A DNA stretch of 51,861 bases from positions 1 through 51,861 of IMG/VR virus record IMGVR_UViG_3300030329_004367; one strand, written 5' to 3'. Shown piece after piece: positions 1-10,363 of the stretch. The notes beneath the pieces are model-generated. The model saw only the letters and a list, made by a program, of their open reading frames with translations, did not search any database and had not been told where the DNA came from. Every line of letters starts with the position of its first letter. Within the stretch, counting starts at the first letter, position 1. A program made the translations under genes and the position numbers. The DNA comes from a virus.

Positions 1-2127
1 ATTTTGAGGCTGTCTAATTGCATCACTAACAGATCGTTCAGCCCATGATTTTAATTGTTCAGGATATCTAGCTTTATCTAATAACTGACCATCAAATTTA
101 ATACTGCTTAACTTTGTCACTAAATCATAAGCCGTATTAGGAGATACATTAAGTATATTAAGTTTATTAGGAGCATTGTTATTATAAGTTTCAATAATCT
201 TTTCAGCTATTAATAAGTTATCATATAATGGGGCAGTTTCTTCTGGTGTTAAAGCGCCACTCTTAATAAGCTCTTGGATTTTTTTAGCAAATGCTATTTT
301 AAAGTCAGCACCACCTTCTTCAGCTTTTCCTTCAAGAGGGGAGAGTATTTGCTTTACTTCATTTAATTCAGGAGATTTATCAATAGCTCTTCTAATAGCA
401 TTCTCCCCAGCTTCTTGCTGATAATCTGTTAAAGACCTTTGGTCATATTTACTTACTACTCCCATTAATGCATCTCTATCAACTCCAAAAGTATTTAAGC
501 CTCCAAGCATTTTTCTTAGCTTAGATTGTTTCCCTCCATAATATTCTTGAACCTTTCCTGTTTGAAATACATTATTAAAAGTAGCAGAAGTTGTTTCAGT
601 ATGAAAGCTATGAGGCTTCTTTGTAAAATACATTGCAGTAAATATATTAGCAGCTATTTCTGGCCCACTATTTCCCATAGCATTTTGAAAAGATTCAGTG
701 CTAAAGCCATCTCTGTTAAATGCCATTATCATTTGCGGAGTATGCATAGCAAGAACGCCTGTAGCCATTCTTGGTAATGAATAAAATACATCTTGAGAAA
801 ATTCTTTTGCCCAATAATATGGAGCTTTTGTTAAATATTCTTTTCTTATCTGTCCGAGATATTTCCTCATTAATTTAGTATCTGTATCAGTAGTAGCATC
901 TCTCCACCATTTAACGCCTAATTTTTCAAATTCTTTACCTCTTCCTAAGCTTAAATATCCTCCAGCTATTTCATCCATAGCTGTTAATTGAGCTCTAAGT
1001 TCTTTATTAGTATATTTACTTAAAGGCTTCCAGTAAGATTTAGCAGCTGCATGTAGTCCATTAACAAGTCTTTTTCCATGACCTCCAACAGTACCACCTC
1101 TTACAAACTGAGCAGCACCCATTGGAGCAAACATTGCAGCATCTAAAAGAGCATTATAAGCCCAATTTTTTCCAACACGAGCAAGATCAAAAGAATAAGG
1201 ATCATCAAGCCTTTTCATGTCACCATATTCATCTGGAGCAACATTCCACATTGAACGTTGAAATTCTTGTATTCCTGTACGCATTGTGCCTAATACACCA
1301 CCAATAATAGCATCATAACCCATTGCGCCAGCTAATAAAGTGGCTTTAGGACTATCCTTGAAATAGGGTAGTTTGCTAATACCTGTTGTTATTAATGAGA
1401 ATGCATCATCAGGATTATTTTTAGTTATGATATCAAAGGTAGATTTTGCAACACCTTCTAATAATTCATCATCAGCTATATTTAAAGTCTTTCCAATATT
1501 GCCCTTTAATCCTTCTATCATAGCCTTTTCATACATATCTGAAGCTAATTTTCCTTCTATTCTTCCAATAGCACCTGCTCCTTGAGATAACTTATAAGCA
1601 TCATCTACGATAGAAGTAGCAACATCATCAGTAACGCTTTTAGATAGATTAATAGTTGCTTGTTTTGTTTTCATCTTGCTTGCTTCTTCTACAAGCTCTT
1701 TAGCAGACTTCTTAACAGACGCTTTAATACCCCACCCAGTAGCCTTTCCAACGCCTTTAATCGCACCTTGAGTGAACATCCCTCCTAGCCAAAAGCTTGG
1801 TATTTGACCTAATGCTGCACCTGCTGCATAGCCTCCTTTGCCCCAATCAGAAAGCTCTTCGTAAGAACCAGTTTCAGCGCCAAGACCTCCAGCAATCATT
1901 TCTTCCCATGTATTAGCAGCATCTCCTTTATATGCTTCACTTATAGCATCAGATACACCTAACATTCCAACAAGGCTTTGATCTGTTAATCCCCATACAA
2001 ATTGACCTACAGCATCCCAAGCGCTTCCTTCATAATTAGAAACATTTGGTTGAAGCTTTTCTCTTTCTTCTTTTAAATATTGTAAAAATTCTTCTCTTTC
2101 GTTATCTATAGGCTCTATTCTATTCAT
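1..2127 (-). CDS. Giant virion/ejection-type protein, C-terminus cut by window edge
   Basis: An open frame of 709 codons starts with ATG at 2127 and is still open at base 1, so the C-terminus is missing. Its start overlaps the upstream gene's stop by 8 nt, a sign of translational coupling. The first 150 residues are rich in Gly, Ala and hydrophobic residues (for example the GGYAAGAALGQIPSFWLGG stretch). Such segments are typical of phage ejection proteins that contact membranes. The rest is helical and charged. It follows two other helical proteins and precedes, across the window edge, two more giant minus-strand proteins. I infer an internal virion or DNA-ejection protein. No enzyme motif was recognised in the visible part. 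Confidence 0.75.
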   Translation of the reverse strand, partial: MNRIEPIDNEREEFLQYLKEEREKLQPNVSNYEGSAWDAVGQFVWGLTDQSLVGMLGVSDAISEAYKGDAANTWEEMIAGGLGAETGSYEELSDWGKGGYAAGAALGQIPSFWLGGMFTQGAIKGVGKATGWGIKASVKKSAKELVEEASKMKTKQATINLSKSVTDDVATSIVDDAYKLSQGAGAIGRIEGKLASDMYEKAMIEGLKGNIGKTLNIADDELLEGVAKSTFDIITKNNPDDAFSLITTGISKLPYFKDSPKATLLAGAMGYDAIIGGVLGTMRTGIQEFQRSMWNVAPDEYGDMKRLDDPYSFDLARVGKNWAYNALLDAAMFAPMGAAQFVRGGTVGGHGKRLVNGLHAAAKSYWKPLSKYTNKELRAQLTAMDEIAGGYLSLGRGKEFEKLGVKWWRDATTDTDTKLMRKYLGQIRKEYLTKAPYYWAKEFSQDVFYSLPRMATGVLAMHTPQMIMAFNRDGFSTESFQNAMGNSGPEIAANIFTAMYFTKKPHSFHTETTSATFNNVFQTGKVQEYYGGKQSKLRKMLGGLNTFGVDRDALMGVVSKYDQRSLTDYQQEAGENAIRRAIDKSPELNEVKQILSPLEGKAEEGGADFKIAFAKKIQELIKSGALTPEETAPLYDNLLIAEKIIETYNNNAPNKLNILNVSPNTAYDLVTKLSSIKFDGQLLDKARYPEQLKSWAERSVSDAIRQPQN

Positions 2128-3139
2128 TTAATAATCCCTTTAGGGTTTCTATGTCTGTATAATTTAAAGCTTCATCTATAGCTGTTTTTTGAAGCTTTGT
2201 TTCTCTTTCTATAGCTGTATCTAATGATTCTTTTAATTCATCATATTTAGTATCATAGCCTGCCCATTTATCTTTTAAATCCTCTTCATCTCTATAAACA
2301 GCTTTTAATTTTGACTGTTCCCTTCCTATCTCAGGCCCGGGGCCAAATCTTTTATTCTCTGTATCATAAGTTAACAATCTATTTTCAACTTTTTCTAATC
2401 CTTCATCTTGACCTATATCTGCCCAACCTCCCATTAATTGCATTATAGCTTTACTTGCCGTATTAAGTCCCGGAATTATCATAGGGAACCCTTTATTTTC
2501 AATTAAATTGCTAGGACTTAAAGCGCTTAAATGACCAACTCTATCATCAAATTCTTGTCGTAATGTTCTTATATTATCTGTATATGACTTCTTTTGGCTT
2601 TCAATAGGCTTAAATTCAGAATGCTTTAAATCCCCTAATGCTCTAAATGCAGCAGTTCCTTTTACTGTATAGCCTTCAGCTTTACGCCTGTACATATGCC
2701 TTTTACTAGGAGGTATATCTTCCATCCAAGCATTATTATCTTCCATAAAATCAGAATATTTATAAGTGACTGGATTATTTTTATCTGAAGAATCTATAAA
2801 TTCTAAGCCTTTAATTTGTTCTCCAAGCTCAGGAGATATTTGAAAAGAGAAGTTTTCAATATATTCCTTATTTGCATCTTGCAAAGTAATATTTCTTAAT
2901 ATTTCAGAATTAGACATATCTTTAGAAAAGTTAAATTGATTACTTAATGTGTCTCCATGTTCAGACATTATATTAGTAATCATAAAGGCATCTACCTTTG
3001 TTTTCAAATCAGGAGAAAGTTCAAATATCCTATCTTTATATGGATGAGCTTGAATGTAATCATGCTTATCTTCAAATGTTTCATATTGATTAAGTTCTGA
3101 AAAAAACTTCTCTTCTATTTTCTTTAACTTATCCGTCAT
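2120..3139 (-). CDS. Helical structural protein of the ejection/tail cluster
   Basis: About 339 residues, charged and mostly helical, with no family recognised. The reading frame opens with several ATG codons in a row (MEMMMTDK). I chose the last one, at 3139, because GGAG sits 6 nt upstream of it; the first possible start is 3151. The start lies inside the end of the preceding gene, which terminates in an acidic GDDDDG tail. Its place between S74- or cupin-bearing virion proteins and the giant ejection proteins suggests a virion component. That assignment rests on context only. Confidence 0.8.
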   Translation of the reverse strand: MTDKLKKIEEKFFSELNQYETFEDKHDYIQAHPYKDRIFELSPDLKTKVDAFMITNIMSEHGDTLSNQFNFSKDMSNSEILRNITLQDANKEYIENFSFQISPELGEQIKGLEFIDSSDKNNPVTYKYSDFMEDNNAWMEDIPPSKRHMYRRKAEGYTVKGTAAFRALGDLKHSEFKPIESQKKSYTDNIRTLRQEFDDRVGHLSALSPSNLIENKGFPMIIPGLNTASKAIMQLMGGWADIGQDEGLEKVENRLLTYDTENKRFGPGPEIGREQSKLKAVYRDEEDLKDKWAGYDTKYDELKESLDTAIERETKLQKTAIDEALNYTDIETLKGLLNE

Positions 3140-4433
3140 CATCATCTCCATCTAACAAGCTTTCCCAACTATTTGCATCAGTGAAAGTAGAGGATTGCTT
3201 TTGCTCTTCATTTTCATCGTTAATCAAGTTATGGCTAGAATCGTTCTTAGAATTAAATGCTCCCATGATTGTTTTAGAATAGTGATCATTCATATCTTTA
3301 GCAAAACTATTAAGCTGCACACCTTGAGGCATACCAAGGTATTTCATAGCAAGCTTATTTAACTCTCTTGCTTTATCATTATCGCCACTTGATATAGCTG
3401 CTTGATAGTTTTTAGCTGCCTCTTGAATATAATTATTATATAGACTAAATTCACCACTTAGAGTTTTTGTTCTTACTGCTGTTGTAGGAGCTCCTACATC
3501 ATGCATCTCCATATAAGCCATAGATAAGTCAAACACATTTGTATCATTAAGAGGTCTTCCTAAAAGCGTTGCAAATTCCGCACCTATTGTTGCTTTAATC
3601 TTATTTCTTTCTTGCTTATATTCAGCTATCTGCACTTCATTCTCTTCAATATTTTCTAAGTTAGATTGTAAAGCTCCGTAAGCTTTATAGACAGCATAAT
3701 CACTTTGCTTTTCAGCGGAGCTTAAAGCCATTCCAAATACCATATTTGCTTCTTCTCTTGCTTTTTGTGTTCTCCTCTCTTCATTTAAGCCTTTATGATA
3801 TTTAATTTTTTGCCCTGTACTTTCTAAAGCTTTTTCTGTTTTTTGCAAGTTCGCTAATTCTTTCACCATAACACCGGGATTATTTGCAAACATAGCTTCT
3901 ACAGTAGGACTAGCTGTTCCATACATAGCTTCATATGAAACAATCCCTAGATCTCCCAAATCCCAAGCTTCAGTATCTCCTCCACCTTTATGGCCGAATC
4001 CACCTGCCATGATATTTTTAGATCTTTTAATGTCTCCATAGACTAAATCTTCAAGCACGGATATTTTATTTTTTATAGCTTGTGTATTGTCAAGATACAT
4101 ATCCGCCCTAGCTTGATAATTAGTTGCATCTCCTTGATATATTTGTTGTGCAACCTCTAATCCACTTTTTTTATAGCTTTCATCTAAAAGGTCTAATGAC
4201 CCCACAGCTTCTTGATATTTAGTTTCTAATTTAGTTAAATCGGCTTGAGCCTGTTTATGAGCCATAACATTTTCATTATATAAAGATTTAGATGCCTCAA
4301 GTTCAATGCTTTTATTTTTCCAATCTTGTTGCATTTCAAGCTGCAATAATCTAAAAGCCATCTCTTCATCATATCTTCTTTTTGATTCTTTTTCCCGCCT
4401 ATTGCTTGCTAATATCTCTGTTAGTGTCGACAT
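3129..4433 (-). CDS. Coiled-coil virion protein, 434 aa
   Basis: The N-terminal 130 residues are rich in Glu, Lys, Gln and Leu with no prolines, consistent with a long coiled coil. A Gly-rich break follows (AGGFGHKGGG, about residue 145), then more helical sequence and a very acidic C-terminus (DGDDDD). The start lies 1 nt beyond the stop of the upstream S74-domain gene. No homologous family was recognised. Its position among tail and ejection genes suggests a tail-hub or internal virion protein. Confidence 0.8.
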   Translation of the reverse strand: MSTLTEILASNRREKESKRRYDEEMAFRLLQLEMQQDWKNKSIELEASKSLYNENVMAHKQAQADLTKLETKYQEAVGSLDLLDESYKKSGLEVAQQIYQGDATNYQARADMYLDNTQAIKNKISVLEDLVYGDIKRSKNIMAGGFGHKGGGDTEAWDLGDLGIVSYEAMYGTASPTVEAMFANNPGVMVKELANLQKTEKALESTGQKIKYHKGLNEERRTQKAREEANMVFGMALSSAEKQSDYAVYKAYGALQSNLENIEENEVQIAEYKQERNKIKATIGAEFATLLGRPLNDTNVFDLSMAYMEMHDVGAPTTAVRTKTLSGEFSLYNNYIQEAAKNYQAAISSGDNDKARELNKLAMKYLGMPQGVQLNSFAKDMNDHYSKTIMGAFNSKNDSSHNLINDENEEQKQSSTFTDANSWESLLDGDDDDG

Positions 4434-4434
4434 A

Positions 4435-5394
4435 CTATACCCCTACTTTCTCAAAATCTACATCTATCTTTTCATAATTTACCATATCATATTTACCAGC
4501 CTTGAATCTAGCATCATCAGGTACTTCGTCTGACATAGTCCCTTTAAACAAACCATATCCATATTTTTCTGGGTCTTTATATCTAAATGTGTATTTAGTT
4601 ATACCAGATGGAGATTTACCTACCTTTTTAATATCTTTCTTAAGATCTCTATCACTGGCTCCGGGGGGAGCACCAGATACTACTGAAGCTCCAAACTTAA
4701 GACCTTCTACCCCACCTCCTACAATACCACCAGCATAATCCATAAAGCCCATATCAGGATTAGCCGCTATAGTAGATTGATATTCTTTTTCAATTTCACC
4801 TTCTCTTACTTCCCGATTAATTCCAGCTGACTCTAAATTAAGATCTGCTGATCTAGTAGCAAAAGCTCTTGTATCTGTCAGTTTTTGCATATTACTTTTG
4901 TTTTTTGCTAAAACATCTCCCATCATCTGATCTGCAGCATATTGAGCTCCAGCAGATCCTGCAAATCCAGACTTTGCAGCAGATGCACTTTTTCCTGCCA
5001 TTAAATTTTTAACAGCTCTAGTATTTGCCATCCCTCCAACTATAGAGCCTTGAGTGAATGCTACATTTGCTTGATCTGTTGCAATATCATGCTTCTCTTC
5101 ATCTACTGCATATTTTTGATCAGATATAGCTAATTGCTCTCCTTTTAAGGTTGCAGCAGCTCCACGAACCTTCTCATTTTGTTTATCAGCTGAATATGTT
5201 TTGGCAGCGCCTACAACAGCACCTACTCCTGCCGTTATAGCTAAAGCCGTACCAACAGAAACTCCTATGAATGTTCCACCTACTAAAGGCATTAAGTTTA
5301 ATATTTCCTCTATCTCAAGCACATACTGAGATATAGATTCTTGTGCAGTTATATTCCAAAATGAATTTATAACTATATCTTTTAAGTTTATCAT
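4435..5394 (-). CDS. Virion protein with C-terminal S74-like chaperone domain
   Basis: 319 residues. A hydrophobic Gly/Ala-rich segment at about residues 35-62 (GTFIGVSVGTALAITAGVGA) looks membrane-active. The middle is Ala-rich and helical. From about residue 247 the sequence SDRDLKKDIKKVG, then a YTFRYK segment, matches the start of the peptidase S74 or endosialidase-type intramolecular chaperone. That domain drives trimerisation of phage fibres and then cleaves itself off. The start at 5394 is supported by GAGGAG 5 nt upstream and an ATGA overlap with the previous gene. An S74-like tail on a small Ala-rich protein rather than a fibre is unusual. Confidence 0.8.
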   Translation of the reverse strand: MINLKDIVINSFWNITAQESISQYVLEIEEILNLMPLVGGTFIGVSVGTALAITAGVGAVVGAAKTYSADKQNEKVRGAAATLKGEQLAISDQKYAVDEEKHDIATDQANVAFTQGSIVGGMANTRAVKNLMAGKSASAAKSGFAGSAGAQYAADQMMGDVLAKNKSNMQKLTDTRAFATRSADLNLESAGINREVREGEIEKEYQSTIAANPDMGFMDYAGGIVGGGVEGLKFGASVVSGAPPGASDRDLKKDIKKVGKSPSGITKYTFRYKDPEKYGYGLFKGTMSDEVPDDARFKAGKYDMVNYEKIDVDFEKVGV

Positions 5395-5999
5395 AATGAC
5401 TCCTCTACTTCTTTTTTAAACGCCTCTATCTCGCTTGAATCAAAGGCTTCAAAGTCTTTAGCTATTACTTGCTCTTCAATTTTATTAATATCAGTTTCTT
5501 CTGTTGCATGTACTGTAATAAATACACAATCTTCGTGGCAGTAAATAATTCTTTTAGTACCTGCTGGGGTTATTCCTTGATGAGGGGCTTTAAATCTTTT
5601 AATACCATCTTCAGTTAATACACTCATCTCTCCTTTCATCAAAAAGAAAGGATGCTTTACTTTATGTATTTTAGTGACAAGTAGTTCCCCTTTTGGATTA
5701 AATACTTCTCTAATATAGCATCCATCTGCAAAACTATGTTTTAGTGGATTCCTTTTCTCAGTTTCCTTGCCTATTAAAGCATCAGGTCTCTTTTCCATAT
5801 TTTCTTGGACTTTCATTATAGAGCTTCTAAACTCTTCTTTAGATTGAGTTAACTGCATTTTTTCTTTTCTTTTCTCTAAAGCTATTTCATATATTTCTTC
5901 AAATGCGAATGTATGCTCCAATCCTAATGTATAAGTCCAAAATTCAAATTGAAATTTAGCATAGGATTTCCAATCTTTATCTGGTATTCCATTTATCAT
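5391..5999 (-). CDS. Cupin-like phage virion-associated protein
   Basis: 202 residues. The N-terminal half is helical. Residues about 88-168 form a cupin-like beta-barrel signature: a KHPFFLMKGEMSV strand, an AP..GITPAGTKR turn, a HEDCVF strand and a TVHAT end. Conserved His and Glu positions could bind a metal. Similar single-cupin proteins occur in many podovirus tail modules, but their role is not established. It overlaps both neighbours by 1-4 nt, so it belongs to the late operon. Assignment by pattern only. Confidence 0.7.
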   Translation of the reverse strand: MINGIPDKDWKSYAKFQFEFWTYTLGLEHTFAFEEIYEIALEKRKEKMQLTQSKEEFRSSIMKVQENMEKRPDALIGKETEKRNPLKHSFADGCYIREVFNPKGELLVTKIHKVKHPFFLMKGEMSVLTEDGIKRFKAPHQGITPAGTKRIIYCHEDCVFITVHATEETDINKIEEQVIAKDFEAFDSSEIEAFKKEVEESL

Positions 6000-6994
6000 T
6001 AACCTATATCCTCTAAATCACCTTCATTGAAATCCATCATAGGAAATGTTTCAGGTGTATCAAATTTAAAGCCATAATTTTTTAAGCCCTTGTCAAACTG
6101 CTTGTTCTTCATAATTTCGGTTCTTTGCCTATTAAATTCTAACATTTGCATTATATTCGGTTTAGGTAATTTATTCTTTAAATCATATTCTTTACCATTA
6201 TATTTTGATACATTATTGTTTTGCTCTAATTGCTTTTTATGTTGTTGCAATTCAAGATCTGCTTCATGAGCCTGAAGAGCACTTAGTTTTTTCTGAAATG
6301 GATCTGAAACATTAGCTATCCTATTTTTTGTATTTGCATCAAGATTCTTATCTACTGCGTTAGGCCTGCTTATGAAAGTACTTACTGCATCTTCGGTTGG
6401 CGACCATCCTTCAGAAAGTATTTTATCATATTCACTTTGATTTCCTCCTTTGAACATAGTAGCATCTCCTCCCTTAAAAACCATTCCTTCATTGCTTCTT
6501 CCAAATGATATACTCTTGCTATCCATAGTATTTAAAGGAGAAGTAAGATCCTCTGCACTCCATTTAAAATCAATGCCGCTTTTTTGCTTTTCTAACATTT
6601 TCTCTCCATAAGTGCTTTTACCATCAGGAGTAGGCATGCTATATATACCAGTAGTATCTTCACTAATAGTCCTTTTTAAATCACCATATTTCGATATATC
6701 TTCAGCTTGATATAATTTATCTCCAATACGAACCTCTCCTGTAGGAGCTCCTTTTAAATCTTTAAATAAACCTCTTTCCCTAGTTTCTGGATTGTAAGTT
6801 TCACCGGTTACATCTTCATACCCTTGCTCATAAGAATCCCATTCAGCATCTGCAGAAGCTTTTGCACCAGCATAAGCTCCAGCTAAATCTTGAGCATTAT
6901 CCCATAAAGATCCAGCAATCTCCCAATTCTTTTCTACTCTTGCTTTTTTTTGTTTTGCTTGGCCTAAACCCTTATATGCACTTGCTAAACTCAT
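5999..6994 (-). CDS. Unrecognised virion-cluster protein, 331 aa
   Basis: Soluble, helix-rich protein with an Ala-rich N-terminal 60 residues and many Lys and Asp residues. No domain was recognised. AGGAG precedes the ATG, and the stop overlaps the next start by 1 nt. The neighbours are a gp53-like fibre-tip protein upstream and a cupin protein downstream. By context it is a tail or ejection component. Confidence 0.75.
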   Translation of the reverse strand: MSLASAYKGLGQAKQKKARVEKNWEIAGSLWDNAQDLAGAYAGAKASADAEWDSYEQGYEDVTGETYNPETRERGLFKDLKGAPTGEVRIGDKLYQAEDISKYGDLKRTISEDTTGIYSMPTPDGKSTYGEKMLEKQKSGIDFKWSAEDLTSPLNTMDSKSISFGRSNEGMVFKGGDATMFKGGNQSEYDKILSEGWSPTEDAVSTFISRPNAVDKNLDANTKNRIANVSDPFQKKLSALQAHEADLELQQHKKQLEQNNNVSKYNGKEYDLKNKLPKPNIMQMLEFNRQRTEIMKNKQFDKGLKNYGFKFDTPETFPMMDFNEGDLEDIG

Positions 6995-7003
6995 ATTATC
7001 TCC

Positions 7004-7519
7004 TTAATTTCCTATTGCTATATAAACAAACTTACCAGCTTGCGTTACGGTAGCCCATTCATCAAATCTAAATGTACAGCCAGTTTTACTTTTTGCAGAG
7101 ATTCCCACCGCACCATCAATATTGGTTGTAGTCTCAAAGCCGGCCAAAACTTTAAAACATTCATTTGGGAACTTTTTTGGAAAAGTTACAGTATGCTCTG
7201 AATCATTAGCCCAATCAGCATCACTTGAACTTTGCTCTCCCCATTGTATAATAATTCCATCATCAAATGCTTTATAGCCATTAGAAGCCTGCCCTCCTTT
7301 AGATGTGGCAGCCTTTTTATCATTTGCTGGCTCTCCAGTAAATACTATCCACTTGTCATCATCTTTAACATAAAACTTTTCTTTACATAAAATCATATCG
7401 CCTAATGTACCTTCCCAATCTTTAGGGATATTATCTTGCTTCTTAATCCTAGCCTGTTTAGCATGACCTAAATTCCTAGCATGTCTGCTCATTGCTGCAG
7501 CTGCACCTATACCCGGCAT
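7004..7519 (-). CDS. Tail-fibre tip protein with gp53-like C-terminal domain
   Basis: 171 residues. A basic N-terminal 35 residues is followed by a short linker. The C-terminal 80 residues carry the pattern GIIIQWG, TVTFPKKFPNECFKV and a final YIAIGN. This is the layout of the gp53-like C-terminal domain found at the distal end of many tail fibres and side fibres, where receptors are contacted. The gene starts inside the end of the large tail protein gene. The short length suggests an adaptor or tip that docks on another tail component. Confidence 0.75.
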   Translation of the reverse strand: MPGIGAAAAMSRHARNLGHAKQARIKKQDNIPKDWEGTLGDMILCKEKFYVKDDDKWIVFTGEPANDKKAATSKGGQASNGYKAFDDGIIIQWGEQSSSDADWANDSEHTVTFPKKFPNECFKVLAGFETTTNIDGAVGISAKSKTGCTFRFDEWATVTQAGKFVYIAIGN

Positions 7520-10347
7520 TATCTAACTCCTTTCACTCTAAAAATAATAGTAATATCATTTAATTCAAAAGTAGCTCCTGCAGCTCCTTCAAAATGCATT
7601 TGAAAGCTATAACAATTTGAAATTGAAGCAGTTGGCTTTAATTCTGCATGATGCCATTTTGCTGTTGATACATCTGCTAATGGTTTATCAGTATCATTGA
7701 AGGTCGCTAAAGTGCCACTACCATCTAAAGAATACTTTACATCTATTTGATCAGCATCTCCCTTATAAGATAGCCTAATTTTATGAATCTTTTTTCTTAC
7801 AGCAGGCTCCCCCATATCGTAATCTTTAGTTACTATTTTAATAGTACTAGCTACTGAAGTGTCTGTCCATTTTAAAATTTTAGCTTCACTATCTTCATTT
7901 ACAATTAGCAGATCTCCATTTGCAGGGTCATTAATAAAGGGAGTAGATGTATCTGTGTCATTAACAAGATTTGAAATCTTTGTCCACCCTTGAGTAGTCA
8001 TGTCATATACATATCCAGCTACAGCATCTCCTTTTATTATAATCTGTCTTTTAAAAGGATTAAATCCTACCCTCTCCCTACTATTCGTACCTATAAAGCT
8101 AGACCATGTATCAGATTTTATTTTACGTTTTGTTCCTGATTCTAATATATTATGAACCTTTCCACCATCATAAATATAAGCACCCTTAGTATTTGCCCAT
8201 GCAAGACCATAATCAGTCCTGCAACAAGCTCCGGGATTACTTACCCCTTTATGTCTATGTTCAGATTCTAAATATTCAGAAGCTCCAGCTACATTAATAA
8301 TATATAAGCAATTCTTTTTAAATTGCAAAATTCTATCTGCATATTCCATTAAAGCTATAATTTCATCTCCATCATTTATAGCTACATCAATTGTATTAAC
8401 AGTAGGGAATTTATCAAATTGATTTACTTGTGACTTTATCATCCTATCAGGATAGACTGTTGCTGTGTCATCATTATATGATTTCTTTTGGCTAATATTT
8501 CCTAAATAAATTCTTCTATTTGCGAATACTGCACATTTTGCAGATTCTACAGTTATAACGTCATTAGCTGGATGTCCATTTAAAGATTCATATGTTGCAA
8601 CTCTTGGAGGATTTTCATAATATATACCATTAGTACCAGCATGAAAGCCGCTACCCCCAGTTCTAGAATGAGTATGATGATACCAATAGTGTAGCCCATC
8701 TATTCCGGGAGGATTAGTATAATCCTGAAGAGCATATCCTGATCCTTCATCTGTACCATAAGACTTTATACCTTCATCAAACTTCCATTCCATCATGATC
8801 CATTTTTGGTCATAACCATCTTCACTACTTGACCAATAAACTCTAAGTCCAGTTATTCTAGGATTTCCTCCACTTGTCTTTGCAAGTGATGTTGCTGTGT
8901 TGGTATCTAATGCACCAAAATTATAATTCACTGTATCTATATCATCTGTATGTGTAATTGTAGCACCATTCCATTTTATATTTGGAAAAATATTTAAACC
9001 AACCATTTCCCCAGTAGTATTTCCATCAGAATCTGTTGAAGGATTTCCATTTGCAAACTTTATTGAAGCTCTAGCTGCTCCACCATATCTATAGTTTCCA
9101 CCAACCCTATAATCTGTTTGTGTTGTAGTATTTGGAAGAGTATGTACAGCTCCATCTCTATGAACTATAATGTAGTCTGCATCACCAACAGTGTCAATTG
9201 CTCCAATATAACATCCTGAGACTATATCGGTTCCTGTTATTTCTCTACCAACAACTGCATAATATTGAGGAGTCCCTGCTGTTGCGGGAGCAGCAAATGT
9301 TATCTTACCTTGATTACCTCCACTACTATCAGCGCTAGGAGTTCCTGTCCATGCTCCATATCTATAAGTTTCCATGCTTCTATACATTTGAAACAATTGA
9401 GGATTACTTTCTTGGTTATCATCATATATTGTACTACAAAAAAATTGATATGAAACATCTGTTGTAGGCATCCACCCACCTGTATTGCTTTTATTCTCTT
9501 CAAATCCTAAAGCAAATCCCCAATAAATGCCAGATGCAGCAGGTTGTGAAGCTCCAACTTTATCAGCTGGAGATGAAGTAGTAGTAAGATCCAATAAATT
9601 TCTCTCATTAGCAAAAGCCCAAGATGCAGAAGTATTATCATGAGGAAGTCCAACTTCAGCATTCTTGCTACAACATATTAAATTAGCTCCTACCATATCT
9701 TCTATTTTTTCAATTTCATCTGTTAAACTAACTAATGGAAAAGCTCCAGTTCCATGCCATGAAGTAGGTTGTGGTAATGCAGTTGCAAGAGCCCACTGAT
9801 TACTTTTAGATCCTCCACTATTATATATATGTCCTTTTCTAGAAGGATGACTGCCTCCAGCAGTTGAATCAGTTCCATAAAGCTTTCCTAATATATGCCC
9901 TCTCCATTTAGGAGTTCCTTTTGTACCTGTATGAACAGCGTCCCATATTCGTAATACTCCATCAGTATAAACCATAGTAACTTCATCCATATCAGCTATA
10001 GCAAGATCTCCTGTTTCACCATCCTCACCTTTACCTGAAATAGTAGCCCCATCCTGTATAAGATAATATATTTGTCCGGGTGAGGCAGAAGCTCCATCAA
10101 GGAGTCCATCAAAATCTGAAGCTACGGCTATAAAGCCTCTACCGTTACCACCTACAGTAGCAGCTGCTGAAGATCCTAATAAGTCATTTGTATGAGCTGT
10201 TTGTGCATTACCAAGCAAAACAACCTTACCTCGATCTACTGAAATATTTTCTAAAACGTTACATTGATTGTCGCCAATATCTCTAGGGTCACTATTATTA
10301 TTAATACCGCCACTAAAGTCTTTTAATTTATATGTTGTTTTAGGCAT
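7519..10347 (-). CDS. Large tail (nozzle/stabilisation-type) protein, 942 aa
   Basis: The N-terminus (FSGGINNNSDPRDIGDNQC, then NISVDRGKV) resembles the opening of the podovirus tail-nozzle or tail-stabilisation proteins such as T7 gp12 and P22 gp10. The remainder is rich in Gly, Asn, Thr and aromatics and looks beta-structured. GAAGGA precedes the ATG, and a structured RNA sits directly upstream (10364-10452). The gene precedes the gp53-like fibre tip. A tail-tube or nozzle role is inferred from the N-terminal pattern, size and place. Confidence 0.7.
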   Translation of the reverse strand: MPKTTYKLKDFSGGINNNSDPRDIGDNQCNVLENISVDRGKVVLLGNAQTAHTNDLLGSSAAATVGGNGRGFIAVASDFDGLLDGASASPGQIYYLIQDGATISGKGEDGETGDLAIADMDEVTMVYTDGVLRIWDAVHTGTKGTPKWRGHILGKLYGTDSTAGGSHPSRKGHIYNSGGSKSNQWALATALPQPTSWHGTGAFPLVSLTDEIEKIEDMVGANLICCSKNAEVGLPHDNTSASWAFANERNLLDLTTTSSPADKVGASQPAASGIYWGFALGFEENKSNTGGWMPTTDVSYQFFCSTIYDDNQESNPQLFQMYRSMETYRYGAWTGTPSADSSGGNQGKITFAAPATAGTPQYYAVVGREITGTDIVSGCYIGAIDTVGDADYIIVHRDGAVHTLPNTTTQTDYRVGGNYRYGGAARASIKFANGNPSTDSDGNTTGEMVGLNIFPNIKWNGATITHTDDIDTVNYNFGALDTNTATSLAKTSGGNPRITGLRVYWSSSEDGYDQKWIMMEWKFDEGIKSYGTDEGSGYALQDYTNPPGIDGLHYWYHHTHSRTGGSGFHAGTNGIYYENPPRVATYESLNGHPANDVITVESAKCAVFANRRIYLGNISQKKSYNDDTATVYPDRMIKSQVNQFDKFPTVNTIDVAINDGDEIIALMEYADRILQFKKNCLYIINVAGASEYLESEHRHKGVSNPGACCRTDYGLAWANTKGAYIYDGGKVHNILESGTKRKIKSDTWSSFIGTNSRERVGFNPFKRQIIIKGDAVAGYVYDMTTQGWTKISNLVNDTDTSTPFINDPANGDLLIVNEDSEAKILKWTDTSVASTIKIVTKDYDMGEPAVRKKIHKIRLSYKGDADQIDVKYSLDGSGTLATFNDTDKPLADVSTAKWHHAELKPTASISNCYSFQMHFEGAAGATFELNDITIIFRVKGVR

Positions 10348-10363
10348 TCTTTTCCTTCAATTT

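Noticed and set aside
9300-9503. Alternative frame inside the 942-residue tail gene
   Set aside because: No ribosome binding site and fully covered by a better supported gene.
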